DNA of 64,000 nt, taken from contig JAEUKT010000002.1 of assembly GCA_016794125.1 (NCBI GenBank), positions 1,551,769 through 1,615,768 on the forward strand. The letters are read 5' to 3'. Position 1 is the first letter of the stretch. Each line of letters begins with the position of its first letter. The notes beneath the pieces were generated by a model. That model was not told where the DNA came from, ran no database searches, and saw nothing but the letters and a program-made list of their open reading frames with translations. Of the stretch, positions 26,585 to 34,939 are shown piece by piece. Origin of the DNA: Alphaproteobacteria bacterium. Lineage in GTDB: Bacteria; Pseudomonadota; Alphaproteobacteria; Micavibrionales; UBA2020. The translations under genes and the position numbers were made by a program.

Positions 26585-26745
26585 GCAGAGGCCGTGCCAA
26601 TCGGTTTCATGCCCATACGACGCATGCGGGCATGCGTCAGCTTCATGGCTTTATCGATCGGCAGGCAGGGCCGCGTCACAGAAATGCCGTGTAAAATGAC
26701 ATATGCGGCGGATGCTGGATCGATATTGAGTTTTGATTTTTTCAT
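26581..26745 (-). CDS. Small phage protein, 54 aa
   Basis: MKKSKLNIDPASAAYVILHGISVTRPCLPIDKAMKLTHARMRRMGMKPIG. GGAGGCG lies upstream of the ATG at 26745. The stop overlaps the AlpA-like start (TCAT on the top strand), so the two are translationally coupled. No known motif. Confidence 0.55.
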   Translation of the reverse strand: MKKSKLNIDPASAAYVILHGISVTRPCLPIDKAMKLTHARMRRMGMKPIGTASA

Positions 26746-27131
26746 AGCGGCGCCTCCGCGAGAGGCTGATAGGCATGGCCGCGGCCGCGGGGAACTTTTA
26801 CGGCGACGCCCAGCTTGACCAGATCATCCAGGAGACCGCGGGCAGTATCGGCATCACATTCGTTTGCTTCGCCGAATGCTTTTGCGCTGACGGGTGCGCC
26901 GCTGTCCTTCCAGATTTCATTCAGGGTACCCAGCTGCAGCGCCTGGGTTTCGTCCAGCTCGACATTCACCTCGCCGGCTGCCGGCGGCGCGCCCGTCGGC
27001 TTCAGGCCCAGGCGGGCAGATAATTCCTTCGCCTCGGTAATGGCCTGCGCCAGCGCTTTCTCGGGCTGCTGGGTGGCGATCATCTCAATGTAGGCGACGG
27101 TTAGAACTTCACTTGAAACGGCTTTCGTCAT
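26742..27131 (-). CDS. Early phage protein with winged-helix-like C-terminus
   Basis: 129 residues from ATG 27131 (GGAGG 6 bp upstream). The C-terminal half, LGTLNEIWKDSGAPVSAKAFGEANECDADTARGLLDDLVKLGVAVKVPRGRGHAYQPL, has the layout of a winged-helix domain. It is the first gene after a perfect 19-bp operator-like palindrome at 27161-27179, so it is probably the first gene of the repressor-controlled leftward operon. Confidence 0.6.
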   Translation of the reverse strand: MTKAVSSEVLTVAYIEMIATQQPEKALAQAITEAKELSARLGLKPTGAPPAAGEVNVELDETQALQLGTLNEIWKDSGAPVSAKAFGEANECDADTARGLLDDLVKLGVAVKVPRGRGHAYQPLAEAPL

Positions 27132-27160
27132 CAGTACCTCCATGTGGTTACTGATGCGTA

Positions 27161-27179
27161 TTCCAATTTAAAATTGGAA
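27161..27179. promoter_or_regulatory. Operator-like palindrome upstream of the left early operon
   Basis: TTCCAATTTAAAATTGGAA is a perfect 19-bp palindrome. Its half-site AATTGG recurs at 27204-27214 and in the immunity region (28007-28075), so it is probably a repressor operator. Confidence 0.65.
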
Positions 27180-27215
27180 AGAAGTCAAGGCAGTTTCAAA
27201 AATAAAATTGGCAAG

Positions 27216-27590
27216 TTATGTTTTGGGCGGTCGCGTAGCCCATGAAAATGCCAATAATCCAACGGCAGCGACGGCGATTGGTATCAGGCTGACCTGCGCG
27301 TATTTCAGCCAGAAACGAGAGATGTACTGGGATGTAGTGGAAAAATAGAGGCTGCAGGCGAAAAGCCATGTCGCGCTGCCGGCAACGAAGAAACGAAACG
27401 CTTTGCGGCTGGGGGATATATTCGATCTTATCCATTTGCGAACGGCCGGACGCGTCGCGAAATACAGCAGCCCTACAGCGCAGACGGCTGCGGAGGTCGC
27501 GGGGATCCAGTACAAATCAATCGAGGGCTCTGCAGCGATGGGAGCGTAAGCGCCAGCTATCTGGTCAGTCTTGGGCCAAAATCCAGTCAT
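27216..27590 (-). CDS. Small membrane protein, 124 aa
   Basis: Three hydrophobic segments (about 26-46, 66-86 and 97-117) separated by basic loops indicate an inner-membrane protein. The start at 27590 has GGAG 6 bp upstream. Residues 1-10 (MTGFWPKTDQ) nearly repeat the N-terminus of the virion protein at 47075 (MSGFWPATDQ). It lies next to the repressor, a usual place for lysogeny-expressed exclusion genes. Function not recognised. Confidence 0.6.
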   Translation of the reverse strand: MTGFWPKTDQIAGAYAPIAAEPSIDLYWIPATSAAVCAVGLLYFATRPAVRKWIRSNISPSRKAFRFFVAGSATWLFACSLYFSTTSQYISRFWLKYAQVSLIPIAVAAVGLLAFSWATRPPKT

Positions 27591-27623
27591 CCAAATCTCC
27601 GCAGCAGCAAAGCATTTCCATTA

Positions 27624-27995
27624 CTATTTGCCCTTGATAACGGGCTTTTTTTCTGCGGTATCTGCTTGGCTCTTTTTGTTTATATTCTCGGTCAGGCTCT
27701 CGAAAAGTCGCTTCGCCGGTTCTTCCAAGCCCCTGTACATGTTTATCAATTCGCGCTCTCGGTCATCCATGGGTGCTACCAACTGAGGGCCTAAAGTGAT
27801 TTCCATCGGGTGAACCTCAAAAACCTCGGCAAGTTTCTGAATTTTAGTCCAGGTCAGATCTGCCTTTGATAATTCGAGGTTGCTGAGTGTCTGGTTGCTC
27901 CAGCCTGTCCGCTCCTCTAGATCGCGAAGTGTCCAGTTGCGTTCTTCACGCAGCTGCTTGATGAAATTCGGGGGATAGGAATGCTTTCTTGTCAT
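27624..27995 (-). CDS. XRE-family phage repressor
   Basis: About 123 residues. The N-terminal helix-turn-helix reads IKQLREERNWTLRDLEERTGWSNQTLSNLELSKADLTWTKIQKLAEVFEVHPMEIT. The short C-terminal part has no LexA-like peptidase, so induction by self-cleavage is not expected. It starts at 27995 or 28001. It is divergent from the Cro-like gene with shared operators between them. It probably maintains lysogeny. Confidence 0.78.
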   Translation of the reverse strand: MTRKHSYPPNFIKQLREERNWTLRDLEERTGWSNQTLSNLELSKADLTWTKIQKLAEVFEVHPMEITLGPQLVAPMDDRERELINMYRGLEEPAKRLFESLTENINKKSQADTAEKKPVIKGK

Positions 27996-28006
27996 ACCCA
28001 TATTGT

Positions 28007-28075
28007 GCCAAATTAAAATTTGCTTGCGCCACAAAAAGAAAATTGGCAAGGTTGCCAATAGAAAATTGGCAAATG
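28007..28075. promoter_or_regulatory. Immunity-region operators
   Basis: Three related sites lie between the divergent repressor and Cro-like genes: GCCAAATTAAAATTTGC (28007-28023), TTGGCAAGGTTGCCAA (28043-28058) and AAAATTGGCAA (28062-28072). The last overlaps the Cro-like ribosome-site region, suiting repression. Confidence 0.65.
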
Positions 28076-28336
28076 AACATGTGCGACAAGCTGAAACATT
28101 ATATCGAAGATGAACGGAAGATCAGTATTTCCGAAGCTGCGCGCGAATTGGGCGAGCACAAGGAAACCGTGCGTACATGGTTTAACGGGGTGATGCCCAG
28201 AAAAACAGCCCTCGAAAAGATTTACGCATGGTCGAATGGCTATGTTGCACCCAACGATTTCTGTATCCTGAAACTGCCGGAGGAAGCCCGCTGCAACGGG
28301 CTATCCTCCACGCTATTGCACGAGGCCGCCGCATGA
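28073..28336 (+). CDS. Cro-like helix-turn-helix protein
   Basis: 87 residues from ATG 28073 (an alternative is 28079). LKHYIEDERKISISEAARELGEHKETVRTWFNGVMPRKTALEKIYAWSNGYVAPNDF forms a helix-turn-helix (SISEAARELGEHKETVRTWFNG). It is the first gene of the rightward operon, directly after the operators, and so the expected Cro position. Confidence 0.65.
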   Translation: MNMCDKLKHYIEDERKISISEAARELGEHKETVRTWFNGVMPRKTALEKIYAWSNGYVAPNDFCILKLPEEARCNGLSSTLLHEAAA

Positions 28337-28425
28337 TGCGATCGAGCGCGGCCAGTATCATTTCACAAGTCGGCATGTCCTTGCCGGTTGCGTATCCATC
28401 TACGCAATCCGGGAGAAGTAATGCC

Positions 28426-28803
28426 ATGACCAAAAAGGACAAAGAGTTACCTGTTCCACGTGAAGCAATCGGCGACCGCTGGTCGGCGCTGCTGCGTTCA
28501 CGCTACCCCGAAAGAAATGCCGCGAAGAGCATTGCCCGGGATTTTGACTGCGAGACGCGCACAGCGAAGGCGTGGCTTGCAGGGCAGCGCCCGCAGCTTG
28601 ACGGCTTCAGCCGTGCTGCGCAGCTGTTTGGAATATCGGCCGTGATAGGGGTGTTGTGGCCAGATAGTGAAGAACATCATCGAAGTAAACTGCACGACGA
28701 CCTGCAAGAGCTGCGTTCGCGGCTCGACAGGATGTCGCGCGAGCTGGGGGGCTCGCCAAATGATCCGAACGATCCTCATAAGAACGGCAAAGATCGCGGC
28801 TAG
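28426..28803 (+). CDS. Phage DNA-binding protein, 125 aa
   Basis: The start at 28426 has GGGAGAAG upstream. In the same frame an ATG at 28333 overlaps the previous stop and would give 156 residues. AAKSIARDFDCETRTAKAWLAGQRPQLDGFSRAAQLFGISAVIGVLWP is a helix-turn-helix of the kind seen in phage CII-type or replication regulators. A coiled-coil-like helix (HDDLQELRSRLDRMSREL) follows. Confidence 0.6.
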   Translation: MTKKDKELPVPREAIGDRWSALLRSRYPERNAAKSIARDFDCETRTAKAWLAGQRPQLDGFSRAAQLFGISAVIGVLWPDSEEHHRSKLHDDLQELRSRLDRMSRELGGSPNDPNDPHKNGKDRG

Positions 28804-28876
28804 GCTGCTGATCCGCTTAGGTCACGCCATTGCTGACCTTGCCGAAAACATTTTGAAGAGGCTGCCGAATGAGTAA
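28760..28876 (+). CDS. Possible small amphipathic protein, 38 aa
   Basis: MIRTILIRTAKIAARLLIRLGHAIADLAENILKRLPNE would be one amphipathic helix with Arg/Lys on one face. It overlaps the end of the previous gene and the start of the next (ATGA-like packing). It is supported only by position and composition. Confidence 0.35.
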   Translation: MIRTILIRTAKIAARLLIRLGHAIADLAENILKRLPNE

Positions 28877-29210
28877 TCCCGGCGACCTCAACACGCCTGC
28901 ACGGTGGAATGCCTGGGCAAACGAACAAATGCAGCGGGCGCGCTCTGCCGCGACGCTGCCGGCGCCGCCGTCCGGAAAGCGCCGCATGGCCAAGGGCGCG
29001 GCGTCCTGGCAGGACGAGCGGCGGGCGCTTAAGCCTCAATCGCAAAAAAAGAAAATCAACTGCCTCAAGCACGGCGGCCCCTTCATATCCGAAGGGCCGC
29101 ATAACCGCATCTGCAGCCGGTGCAAGAACAGCGACGACTGGCAATTCGGTTACCTGGGCGGCGTGCAGGAAGGCATCGCGCAACCGTCACAACGCAGGAG
29201 AGAGACATGA
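28869..29210 (+). CDS. Zinc-ribbon phage protein, 113 aa
   Basis: A basic N-terminal region is followed by a zinc-ribbon-like unit CLKHGGPFISEGPHNRICSRC (about 66-86); here the second ligand of the first knuckle is His instead of Cys. Similar short zinc proteins are common in phage early operons. The next gene overlaps its stop by 4 bp. Confidence 0.6.
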   Translation: MSNPGDLNTPARWNAWANEQMQRARSAATLPAPPSGKRRMAKGAASWQDERRALKPQSQKKKINCLKHGGPFISEGPHNRICSRCKNSDDWQFGYLGGVQEGIAQPSQRRRET

Positions 29211-29320
29211 AAAAACTGATCGCCGGCAAATACCAGCCCGCCGCTAAACCCAAGGCAGCGAAAAAGCCGGCCGCAAAAAAGCCGGCCAAACCTAAACCCG
29301 AACCCGACGCAGGAAAGTGA
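29207..29320 (+). CDS. Lys/Pro/Ala-rich microprotein, 37 aa
   Basis: MKKLIAGKYQPAAKPKAAKKPAAKKPAKPKPEPDAGK. AGGAG lies 6 bp before the ATG. The start overlaps the zinc-ribbon stop and the end overlaps the primase start, so it is coupled on both sides. It is polycationic, like the chromosomal microprotein at 15966. Probably nucleic-acid binding (inference). Confidence 0.6.
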   Translation: MKKLIAGKYQPAAKPKAAKKPAAKKPAKPKPEPDAGK

Positions 29321-30402
29321 CGCATCTCGTGGAAATTTCCGACCTGGCAGAAATGCTCGCACAGCGCATCGATGCGCTGTGCGTTCATCTGTTGCCCAAC
29401 GGCAAGCGCGAGCGCAACGAATACCTTGTCGGCTCCGTCGCCGGCGAGCCGGGGCGCTCTATGTCGGTGTGCCTGCGCGGCGCGCGGCAGGGGCTTTGGA
29501 AAGATTTTTCCAGCGACGCGGATTCCGGCGACGCGCTCGACCTTGTCGCGGCCGTGCTGTTCCGCAACGACAAGGGCGAAGCGGTGAAATGGTCGCGCAG
29601 CTGGCTCGGCCTCGATACCCTCGACCCCAATCGCCTCGAGCAGCGCCGGCGCGAGGCGAAGGCAGCCGCCGACGAGCGCGACAAAAAAGCACACGCGGAA
29701 ATGATGAAGATCCGCGGCGACGCAAAAAGAATTTGGCACGGCGCGCAGGCGGATATCCTCGCCTCGCCGGTGCATCACTATTTCATGGGCCGTGCGATCG
29801 ACATGCGCCGCCTCGAGCGGATCCCGGGCGCAATTCGTTTCAGCCCTTCGTGCTGGTGCGCGGAAACCAATACGCGCCTGCCGGCGATGGTCTCGCAGAT
29901 CCAGACGCTCGAGGAAGGGCATATCTCGACGCATCGCACCTACCTGCAAAGATTTCCCGACGGCAGCTGGAAGAAGGCGACGCTCGAAGAACCGAAAAAA
30001 ACTCTCAGCTCGTTCCGCGGCGGATTTATCGCGCTGAACCGCGGCGCGTCGGGCAAGCCGATCAAGGAAGCCCCGCCGGGCGACCTGGTGATTATCGCGG
30101 AAGGCATCGAGACCGGGCTTTCGATCGCTGTTGAAATGCCGGAGGCGCGCGTGCTGGCCGGCGTATCGGTGACAAACTTCCAGAACCTTGTGCTGCCGCC
30201 GGCGATCACGCGCGTCACGATCGCGGCCGACAATGATGGCGACAACGAAAAATCTGCGGCTGCCGTCGATCGCGCCGCGCAGCGCTTCGTCGATCAGGGC
30301 CGCGAAGTAAAAATCATTTATCCGCCCAGCGGAAAAGACTTCAACGATTATCTGCAGCTGATGGCGCAAGGCCGCCAGGACGACATGAGGAGAATGGTAT
30401 GA
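29317..30402 (+). CDS. Toprim-domain primase-like protein
   Basis: 361 residues from GTG 29317. The C-terminal Toprim fold is evident: IIAEGIETGLSIA (Glu262) and IAADNDGDN (Asp305, Asp307, Asp309). The N-terminal part (RSMSVCLRGARQGLWKDFSSDADSGDALDLV) resembles the region before the Toprim domain of phage and plasmid primases. It likely makes RNA primers together with the helicase, whose gene overlaps by 4 bp. Confidence 0.82.
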   Translation: MTHLVEISDLAEMLAQRIDALCVHLLPNGKRERNEYLVGSVAGEPGRSMSVCLRGARQGLWKDFSSDADSGDALDLVAAVLFRNDKGEAVKWSRSWLGLDTLDPNRLEQRRREAKAAADERDKKAHAEMMKIRGDAKRIWHGAQADILASPVHHYFMGRAIDMRRLERIPGAIRFSPSCWCAETNTRLPAMVSQIQTLEEGHISTHRTYLQRFPDGSWKKATLEEPKKTLSSFRGGFIALNRGASGKPIKEAPPGDLVIIAEGIETGLSIAVEMPEARVLAGVSVTNFQNLVLPPAITRVTIAADNDGDNEKSAAAVDRAAQRFVDQGREVKIIYPPSGKDFNDYLQLMAQGRQDDMRRMV

Positions 30403-32222
30403 GCGGCAACAGCATTCGCGAGATCGCAGAAAATGCGCAGCCGATCAACCCGGCGCCAGGTGCGGCCGCGCCTATCGTCGTCGCGAAAGACGACAAGAAG
30501 CCGAAGAAGAAAGCCGACAAGAAGGTCGAGGCAGAAGGTAAGCAGCCTTTGTCTGCCGTGCTGCCGGATGAATGCCCGGTCGTGCCGCTTGGCGTGAACG
30601 GATCAACGTATTACTACATCGACCCCTGCAAGCAGCTGCAGGAGCTCGAGGCGACGGATCATTCCCGCCTCGGGCTGCTCTCGCTGTTCAACAAGGAATC
30701 CCAGTATCTCTGGAACACCTGGCCGCGCGTAAACGAAAATGGCGCCGTGACCGGCTGGCGGCCGGAAATCGCCGCGGAAGCTTTGATCGGTGCCTGCGGC
30801 CGCCTGGGGCTCATCGACGTGAAGGACCGCGTGCGCGGCCCCGGCGGATGGGTGGATGACGACGGAAATCTGGTGTTTCATTGCGGCGATAAAATTTTTC
30901 AAGTTGGCGCCGAAGGCGCCTCCGCATTTGAGCCCGGCCGCATCGGCCGCCATATCTATCACGCAGCACCGCCAACACCACGCCCCGCGCCCGGCCCCGA
31001 GAGAGCCAGCAGTAAACCCGCCGCGGAATTTTACGAGCTCCTCGCCGGCTGGAAATGGCGGCAGCCGGACCGCGATCCGCATCTGCTCCTCGGCTGGATC
31101 GCGGCCGCCATGTTCGGCGGCGCGCTGAAATGGCGACCGATCATCTGGATCACCGGCGACAAGGCGACCGGCAAATCGACTTTGCATGAAGCGATCAACG
31201 GCATCCTTGGCAACGGCGGCAGCATCCATGCGACGGATCCCACCGCGGCCGGCCTTTGGCAGACCGTGAAGCGCGCATCTCTCCCGATCACGCTCGACGA
31301 GCTCGAGGCAGAGAGCGACAACCGCAAGGCGCACAACATCATCAAGCTGGCGCGTCACGCCGCGAGCGGCGGCCAGACGTTGCGCGGCGGCAGCGACCAC
31401 AAGAGCGCGACGTTTACGGCGCGCAACTGTTTTTTATTTTCTTCCATCCTCATTCCTCCGCTTCTCGGCCAGGATGTGAGCCGCATGGCCATCCTCGAGC
31501 TCGACCGCCTCGACGCCACCTCCAAAGCTCCGCACCTTGAACCGAAAAAACTGGCAGAGATCGGCGCGGTTTTCAGAAAACGTCTTATCGACCAATGGCC
31601 GCGCTATGCGGAAACGCTGGCGGCCTATCGCGAGACGCTGCAGAGCGTTGGACATGGCGGCCGCTCGAGCGACCAGTTCGGCACGCTCCTCGCCTGCGCG
31701 GACCTTCTCCTTTACGATGCCGCGCCGGATAGCGATACCCTCAAGGGTTGGGGGGATAAACTGCGCTGGCTTGGCCTCAGCGAAGCGGAGAACGATCTCA
31801 GCGACAGCGAGCGCTGCGTGTCGCATATGCTCTCCTCGATCTGCCCTGTGTACAAGGACGGCAAGCAGCGGACCATCGGCAGCTGGATAGAGCAGGCCGC
31901 AGACCGATTTACCTCGGCCGACCTCAGCGAAGCCGACAAGGTGCTGGGCGCAATGGGGCTGCGCGTGGAGCGTGGCCGGCTGCCGACGGATCCGAAGCAC
32001 ATCCTCGTCGCCAACATGCACCAGGGGCTCGCTGCCGTGTTCCGCGACACCATCTGGGCCTCAGCGCCCGGCACGAGTGGCGTTTGGGTACAGTCCATGC
32101 GGCGCATCCAAGGCGCGACAGCTTCAAAATCGAGCACCAATTTCGGCGGCGCACCCTCGCGCTATACCCGCATTTTGCTCGATCACGTTTTACCCGAAGA
32201 GCAGAAGGTGAGCGCATCATGA
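30399..32222 (+). CDS. Phage replicative helicase-like ATPase
   Basis: 607 residues. After a Lys-rich linker (26-48), a P-loop domain carries Walker A GDKATGKST (253-261) and Walker B ITLDELE (297-303). This resembles the D5/DUF927-type helicases that work with Toprim primases. ATG overlaps the primase stop (ATGA). It is followed directly by the iteron block, so it may act at or load onto that site. Confidence 0.8.
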   Translation: MSGNSIREIAENAQPINPAPGAAAPIVVAKDDKKPKKKADKKVEAEGKQPLSAVLPDECPVVPLGVNGSTYYYIDPCKQLQELEATDHSRLGLLSLFNKESQYLWNTWPRVNENGAVTGWRPEIAAEALIGACGRLGLIDVKDRVRGPGGWVDDDGNLVFHCGDKIFQVGAEGASAFEPGRIGRHIYHAAPPTPRPAPGPERASSKPAAEFYELLAGWKWRQPDRDPHLLLGWIAAAMFGGALKWRPIIWITGDKATGKSTLHEAINGILGNGGSIHATDPTAAGLWQTVKRASLPITLDELEAESDNRKAHNIIKLARHAASGGQTLRGGSDHKSATFTARNCFLFSSILIPPLLGQDVSRMAILELDRLDATSKAPHLEPKKLAEIGAVFRKRLIDQWPRYAETLAAYRETLQSVGHGGRSSDQFGTLLACADLLLYDAAPDSDTLKGWGDKLRWLGLSEAENDLSDSERCVSHMLSSICPVYKDGKQRTIGSWIEQAADRFTSADLSEADKVLGAMGLRVERGRLPTDPKHILVANMHQGLAAVFRDTIWASAPGTSGVWVQSMRRIQGATASKSSTNFGGAPSRYTRILLDHVLPEEQKVSAS

Positions 32223-32301
32223 TCGCCGTGCTGTTTTTCGTATCTTTTCGGCATGCTCCTGAAACCACAAGGTTTTCAAGCAGCCGCCGCAGCATCGTCG
32301 G

Positions 32302-32551
32302 TGCAACGGTGCAACGTCTCTGCAACGGTGGCGCGTTGCATCTGATGGGATTGAAGGGGCTGGGGAATTTACCGACTGCAACGGTGCAACGGTAATTTCC
32401 CCCTGCATATGTGCGAGCGTGCGAGCGCGTGCACATGCGCGGTAACAGCGTTGTATGCGTTGCACCGTTGCACCTTTCTTTATTTCTCTTTGAGTACAGA
32501 GAGATAGAGAAAGGAATAGCTGCAACGGTGCTGCAACGGTGGTGCAACGGT
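32302..32551. repeat. Iteron array: candidate replication origin
   Basis: The 362-bp gap 32223-32584 holds eight exact TGCAACGGT nonamers: 32302, 32321, 32377, 32385, 32464 (inverted), 32521, 32532 and 32543, plus near-copies at 32310 and 32332. The last three are spaced exactly 11 bp apart, one helical turn. An AT-rich stretch (about 32473-32518) with TTTCTCT/AGAGAAA arms separates the two groups. It is located between the helicase and small terminase genes, so an origin or a packaging site are the two readings. Confidence 0.65.
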
Positions 32552-32584
32552 TCGATTGAATGAATAAAATATTGGGGTTTTATT

Positions 32585-33190
32585 GTGAGTTCTGAGACAG
32601 ATAGCAGCAAAACAGGGCTTAAAACCGTTATTTCGGAGCTTCACGATCCAGCTGCGCCGCTGCCGGGTGAACCGAATGCCGAGCAGCTCGAGCTGTTGCC
32701 TCTCTCGCGACGCCTCGCGGAAAAGAACCTTTCCAGCTCGCGGGGGGCGGGACGGCCGCCGGGCGCGAAGAACAAGAACACCGAAGCATGGCGCGATTAC
32801 ATGCTCGCGCGCTATCCCTCGCCGCTGGATGCGCTGGCGCAAACCTACATCGTGCCGATCGAGGAGCTGTGCAAGATCCTCAGCTGCTCGCGCCTGGAGG
32901 CGTTCAAGCTGCAGATGGCGGCAGCGAAGGAGCTCGCGCCGTATCTCCACCAGAAACAGCCGCTCGCCATCGACACCGGCGACAAGGGGCTGATCCAGAT
33001 GTTCATCGGATCCGTTCAGGCCGCGACGCAAGCGAGCGACGAGGACGCGCAAGATGCGGTTTACGAGGTGCTCGATGAACCTCAACAAAATCAATTGGTT
33101 AGCGGCGAAGATAATGCAACCTCTAACGCGCCGACCTCTAACGCGCAAGGCGAAGCTGCTGACATTGCAGGGGAAAACGATGGTCGCTAA
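32585..33190 (+). CDS. Terminase small subunit-like protein
   Basis: 201 residues from GTG 32585. GRPPGAKNKNTEAWRDYMLARYPSPLDALAQTYIVPIEELCKILSCSRLEAFKLQMAAAKELAPYLHQKQP is the DNA-binding layout common in podovirus small terminases. The C-terminal region is acidic and disordered, with a TSNAPTSNA repeat. It is followed by the large subunit. Confidence 0.7.
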   Translation: MSSETDSSKTGLKTVISELHDPAAPLPGEPNAEQLELLPLSRRLAEKNLSSSRGAGRPPGAKNKNTEAWRDYMLARYPSPLDALAQTYIVPIEELCKILSCSRLEAFKLQMAAAKELAPYLHQKQPLAIDTGDKGLIQMFIGSVQAATQASDEDAQDAVYEVLDEPQQNQLVSGEDNATSNAPTSNAQGEAADIAGENDGR

Positions 33191-33503
33191 CTCTAATCAG
33201 GAATTAGACGGACAGCACTCGGCAGTAGTCGCTTGGCATCAGGCAATGATCGCCATCGCGCACGAGACCACCCCCGGGGCCTTCGTCCAGGCGCAGCCCG
33301 CGCGCGCCGCAGGGGGGGTGCCCCCCGCGCCCGCCACCATCCCCGCGGGGGTGGCTTTGTCTTCACAGCCGAAAAAAAAGACCGCGCCTCACCCTGCTGG
33401 AAAAAAGCCGGCCGAAAATATTTGCGGCGGCGATGTGGGGCAGGGCGCGGGTCAGGAGGCGGCGGAAAATTCGGGCGTCGGGATTGGGGGCAGGGGATGC
33501 TGA
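33180..33503 (+). CDS. Hypothetical coupled protein between terS and terL
   Basis: 107 residues, rich in Pro, Ala, Gly and Gln and largely disordered. AGGGG lies 7 bp before the ATG, which overlaps the terS stop region. Its TGA overlaps the terL ATG (TGATG), a coupling arrangement that favours translation. The composition gives no family; it could be a non-conserved spacer frame. Confidence 0.45.
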   Translation: MVANSNQELDGQHSAVVAWHQAMIAIAHETTPGAFVQAQPARAAGGVPPAPATIPAGVALSSQPKKKTAPHPAGKKPAENICGGDVGQGAGQEAAENSGVGIGGRGC

Positions 33504-34939
33504 TGAAGTGGATTCCGCCCGGGCCAGTAGCGCAGGCCTTCGTCGATGACCGGAATTTTTTCTCCGCGATCATGGGGCCGATGGGTTCCGCGAAAACCTC
33601 GAGCTGCATCCAGAAGCTCGTGAAAATTTCCTGCGAACAAAAACCGTCGCTGATCACTGGCGAGCGCGAAGTGAAATTCGGCGTCATCCGCGACACGCTC
33701 GCGAACATGAAGCGCACGACGTACAAGTCGATCAAGCAATGGTTTCCAAAGTCCGGCGCGTGGGGCGGCGGGGGATCGTCCGAGGAGCCGCCGTTTTTCA
33801 AAGCGGGATTCCAGCTGCAGGACGGAACGATCGCGCGCCTGCATCTCGATTTCGTGGGGCTCGACGAGCACAACATCGAGGATATCGCGAAGGGCTGGGA
33901 ACTCACCGGCTATTGGCTGAACGAGGCGGACCTTCTGTCGAAGGATATTAAAACCTATGTCGATGCGCGCGTCGGCCGTTTCCCAGGCGCGCTGCATGGC
34001 GGCTGCAGCTGGTACGGCGGGATCGCGGATTACAACGCGCCGGATACCGAAAATTATCTCTACGAAATGCTCGAGGAGCAAAAGCCCGAAGGCCATAAAC
34101 TTTTCAAACAGCCGTCGGGATTTTCGCCGAATGCCGAAAACATGAAGAACCTGCCGGAGGGGTACTATACCCGCATGGCGATCGGCAAAGAAAAATGGTG
34201 GGTCCGCCGCAACATCGAAAACAATTACGGCTTTTCGCGCGAGGGCGAGCCGGTGTTCGAGCAGTATAACGATGAATTCCATTGCGGCGGCCGCACGATC
34301 GAGGCCGTGCGCGGAATCCAGATCGTCTGCTATGCCGACGCGGCGCTGCGGCCGGCGATGGTATTCACGCAGACGATGGCGAACGGCCAGAAAAGAATTC
34401 TCAGCGAAATTTACATCAACGGCGGCGCGAAGCAGCTGGGCGAGGCCGCGCTCGAGCATCTCGGAAAATTCTATCCGGGCTTGAGCTTCCGCGGCGGCAC
34501 GGTGGATCCTGCAGCTGACAAGCGATCGGAGAACGACAGCGAAGCGGAAAACTACATCGAGACGCTTAACCGTGCCATGAACCTCACAGGTGCCGATCGC
34601 TTCCGGCCGGCGCCGACAAACGATCCGACGAAACGGCAGGATGCAGTCAAGCATTACCTGACGACGATGGTGGGCAGCGCGGAGCCGGCGCTCCTGGTCA
34701 GCGCGCGCGCGATTGTTGCGCGCAAAGGCTTTAACTCGACATACCGCTTCAAAAAACGCGCGAACGGGCAGACCGAAGACAAGCCCGAAAAACTGCACCC
34801 CGTTTCCGACGTGCATGATGCGATCCAGTATTTCGCGCTCGATGAGGGCGGATATGAAATCGTTAGCGCAACGGAATCCCGCCAGGCGCGCCGCGCCGGC
34901 AACCATATGCGGCAGGCTAAAATGGCGGTGACGGTATGA
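33503..34939 (+). CDS. terL: Terminase large subunit
   Basis: 478 residues from ATG 33503 (AGGGG 7 bp upstream). An ATPase domain with Walker A GPMGSAKT (25-32), of the T7/T3-like portal-linked class, precedes a nuclease half containing VCYADAALRPAMVF and FRGGTVDPAAD. It packages DNA into the prohead through the portal encoded downstream. The long frame upstream to 33233 is out of the coding pattern and not used. Confidence 0.85.
   Translation: MKWIPPGPVAQAFVDDRNFFSAIMGPMGSAKTSSCIQKLVKISCEQKPSLITGEREVKFGVIRDTLANMKRTTYKSIKQWFPKSGAWGGGGSSEEPPFFKAGFQLQDGTIARLHLDFVGLDEHNIEDIAKGWELTGYWLNEADLLSKDIKTYVDARVGRFPGALHGGCSWYGGIADYNAPDTENYLYEMLEEQKPEGHKLFKQPSGFSPNAENMKNLPEGYYTRMAIGKEKWWVRRNIENNYGFSREGEPVFEQYNDEFHCGGRTIEAVRGIQIVCYADAALRPAMVFTQTMANGQKRILSEIYINGGAKQLGEAALEHLGKFYPGLSFRGGTVDPAADKRSENDSEAENYIETLNRAMNLTGADRFRPAPTNDPTKRQDAVKHYLTTMVGSAEPALLVSARAIVARKGFNSTYRFKKRANGQTEDKPEKLHPVSDVHDAIQYFALDEGGYEIVSATESRQARRAGNHMRQAKMAVTV

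Noticed and set aside
32302-32551. Iteron block as a CRISPR array
   Set aside because: Nonamers are too short, irregularly spaced and partly overlapping, with no spacers or cas genes.
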